Assembly (NCBI GenBank): GCA_902572155.1
Contig: CACGET010000001.1
Location: 1 to 42,884, forward strand
Direction of reading: 5' to 3'
Origin: an uncultured Pelagibacteraceae bacterium
GTDB lineage: Bacteria; Pseudomonadota; Alphaproteobacteria; Pelagibacterales; Pelagibacteraceae
Length of the DNA stretch: 42,884 bases
The notes beneath the pieces were generated by a model, which was not told the origin of the DNA, made no database searches, and was given only the letters and a program-made list of their open reading frames with translations. The translations under genes and the position numbers were made by a program. Position 1 is the first letter of the stretch, and each line of letters begins with the position of its first letter. Of this stretch, positions 41,979 through 42,884 are shown piece by piece.

Positions 41979-42884
41979 ATGAGCAGTACAATAGAAACAA
42001 TATTATTATACACAATTGCAGCAGGTTTTTTATCTATAGTTTATGGATTTTTTACAGGAAAAAATATTTTAAATCAAAGTGCAGGTAATTCCAAAATGCA
42101 AGAAATTGCATCTGCTATTCAAATTGGTGCAAAAGCTTATTTAGCTAGACAGTACAAAACGATTGCAATTGTTGGTGTCGTAGTGTTAGTAATAGTTAGC
42201 GTTGCTTTCAGTCCTTTAGTAGGTTTAGGTTATTTCATAGGCGCAGCATTATCTGGAATAGCGGGTTATGTTGGTATGTTAGTTTCTGTTGAAGCCAATG
42301 TAAGAACAGCTGAAGCTTCTAGAAAAGGTTTATCTCAAGGATTATCTGTTGCGTTTAAATCTGGTGCAGTAACTGGAATGTTAGTTGCAGGCTTGGCGTT
42401 ATTATCCATTGCTGTTTATTATTATGTCTTATTAAAAATTGATGTTGATGAAAGAGAAATTGTAAATGCACTAGTTGCCTTAGGTTTTGGAGCATCTTTA
42501 ATTTCTATTTTTGCAAGATTAGGAGGAGGGATATTTACTAAAGGTGCCGACGTAGGTGCTGATTTAGTTGGTAAAGTTGAGGCAGGTATACCTGAAGATG
42601 ATCCCAGAAATCCTGCAGTAATTGCAGATAATGTAGGCGATAACGTTGGAGATTGTGCAGGAATGGCTGCTGATTTATTTGAAACTTATGCAGTAACAAT
42701 TGTTGCAACAATGGTTTTATCATCAATATTTTTTTATGGCGATCTAAATATGATGATATACCCATTAACAATTGGTGGAGCTTGTATCTTAACATCTATA
42801 GTTGGAACTTTTTTTGTAAAACTTGGAAACGATAAAAACGTAATGAATGCTTTGTATAAAGGCTTCATAGTTTCTGCATTAACT
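41979..42884 (+). CDS. hppA: Membrane-bound proton/sodium-pumping pyrophosphatase, 5' part
   Basis: HppA couples hydrolysis of pyrophosphate to ion pumping across the inner membrane. The first 302 codons are visible (ATG at 41979) and the gene runs off the right edge without a stop. Several membrane helices are present (about 5-25, 62-80, 82-103, 130-150). The catalytic region at 189-235 reads GADVGADLVGKVEAGIPE, then DDPRNPAVIADN and VGDNVGDCAGMAADLFE, the pyrophosphate and magnesium site of this family. The residue that decides potassium dependence lies further downstream and cannot be seen. SAR11 relatives use such pumps as an energy-saving device, which fits the organism. Confidence 0.95.
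   Translation, partial: MSSTIETILLYTIAAGFLSIVYGFFTGKNILNQSAGNSKMQEIASAIQIGAKAYLARQYKTIAIVGVVVLVIVSVAFSPLVGLGYFIGAALSGIAGYVGMLVSVEANVRTAEASRKGLSQGLSVAFKSGAVTGMLVAGLALLSIAVYYYVLLKIDVDEREIVNALVALGFGASLISIFARLGGGIFTKGADVGADLVGKVEAGIPEDDPRNPAVIADNVGDNVGDCAGMAADLFETYAVTIVATMVLSSIFFYGDLNMMIYPLTIGGACILTSIVGTFFVKLGNDKNVMNALYKGFIVSALT

Noticed and set aside
42538..42795. Minus-strand 85-residue reading frame rich in leucine, glutamine and histidine
   Set aside because: It lies wholly opposite the strongly conserved hppA coding region, and its composition is what the reverse frame of that gene would give.
1..42884. CRISPR array, insertion sequence, phage or toxin-antitoxin genes
   Set aside because: No spaced direct repeats, transposase, integrase or antitoxin-like small gene pair was seen on either strand; nearly all bases are taken up by recognised housekeeping genes.

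Overview
The window is 42.9 kb of very AT-rich, tightly packed bacterial chromosome. It has about 49 protein genes and one tRNA, the longest true spacer is about 80 bases, and many neighbouring genes overlap by 1 to 40 bases. Several things point to an alphaproteobacterium of the SAR11 (Pelagibacterales) type: low GC, a streamlined layout, the gene orders ruvX-pyrB-pyrC-plsY-topA and glyA-nrdR-ribD-ribE-ribBA-ribH-nusB-thiL, the alphaproteobacterial pyrC-like gene, and a full heterotetrameric sarcosine oxidase operon. This placement is inferred from gene content and composition; no search was run.

Layout. Bases 1-2583: the 5' end of panC (minus), then galU and ugd, which make UDP-glucose and UDP-glucuronate. 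Bases 2580-9209 (minus): a probable operon ruvX-pyrB-pyrC-like-plsY-topA-small secreted protein-RidA. Bases 9260-17811 (plus): gatCAB amidotransferase, an O-methyltransferase, the tRNA hydroxylase trhO, a MATE exporter, a secreted nuclease, an iron-type alcohol dehydrogenase and a class I glutamine amidotransferase. Bases 17816-24481 (minus): soxBDAG, then an amino-acid-type ABC binding protein and permease. Bases 24548-24639: tRNA-Ser(GCT). Bases 24640-26850 (minus): soluble lytic transglycosylase. Bases 26894-34222 (plus): dapA-smpB-folK-rsh-pyrE-pdxJ-acpS-lepB-rnc-recO. Bases 34223-35212 (minus): hemB. Bases 35286-41899 (plus): a small 2-oxoglutarate oxygenase-like gene, rpiB, glyA, nrdR, ribD, ribE, a broken ribBA, ribH, nusB, thiL. 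The window ends in the first 302 codons of the membrane pyrophosphatase hppA.

How the genes fit together. The sox operon turns sarcosine into glycine and passes the methyl carbon to tetrahydrofolate. glyA and folK in the same window belong to the same one-carbon and folate network, and SoxA and SoxB need flavin. That makes the main anomaly notable: ribBA, which encodes the two enzymes that feed riboflavin synthesis, is reduced to its first 38 or so codons joined out of frame to its last 85 or so, between intact ribD, ribE and ribH. Other points worth a second look are a PyrC homologue that has lost several metal-ligand positions, an NrdR whose two zinc knuckles are CxC instead of CxxC, an ABC permease with an apparent lipobox and no ATPase beside it, and the absence of era, rpoZ and dprA from positions where relatives usually carry them. 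I saw no CRISPR array, insertion sequence, phage gene or obvious novel defence system.
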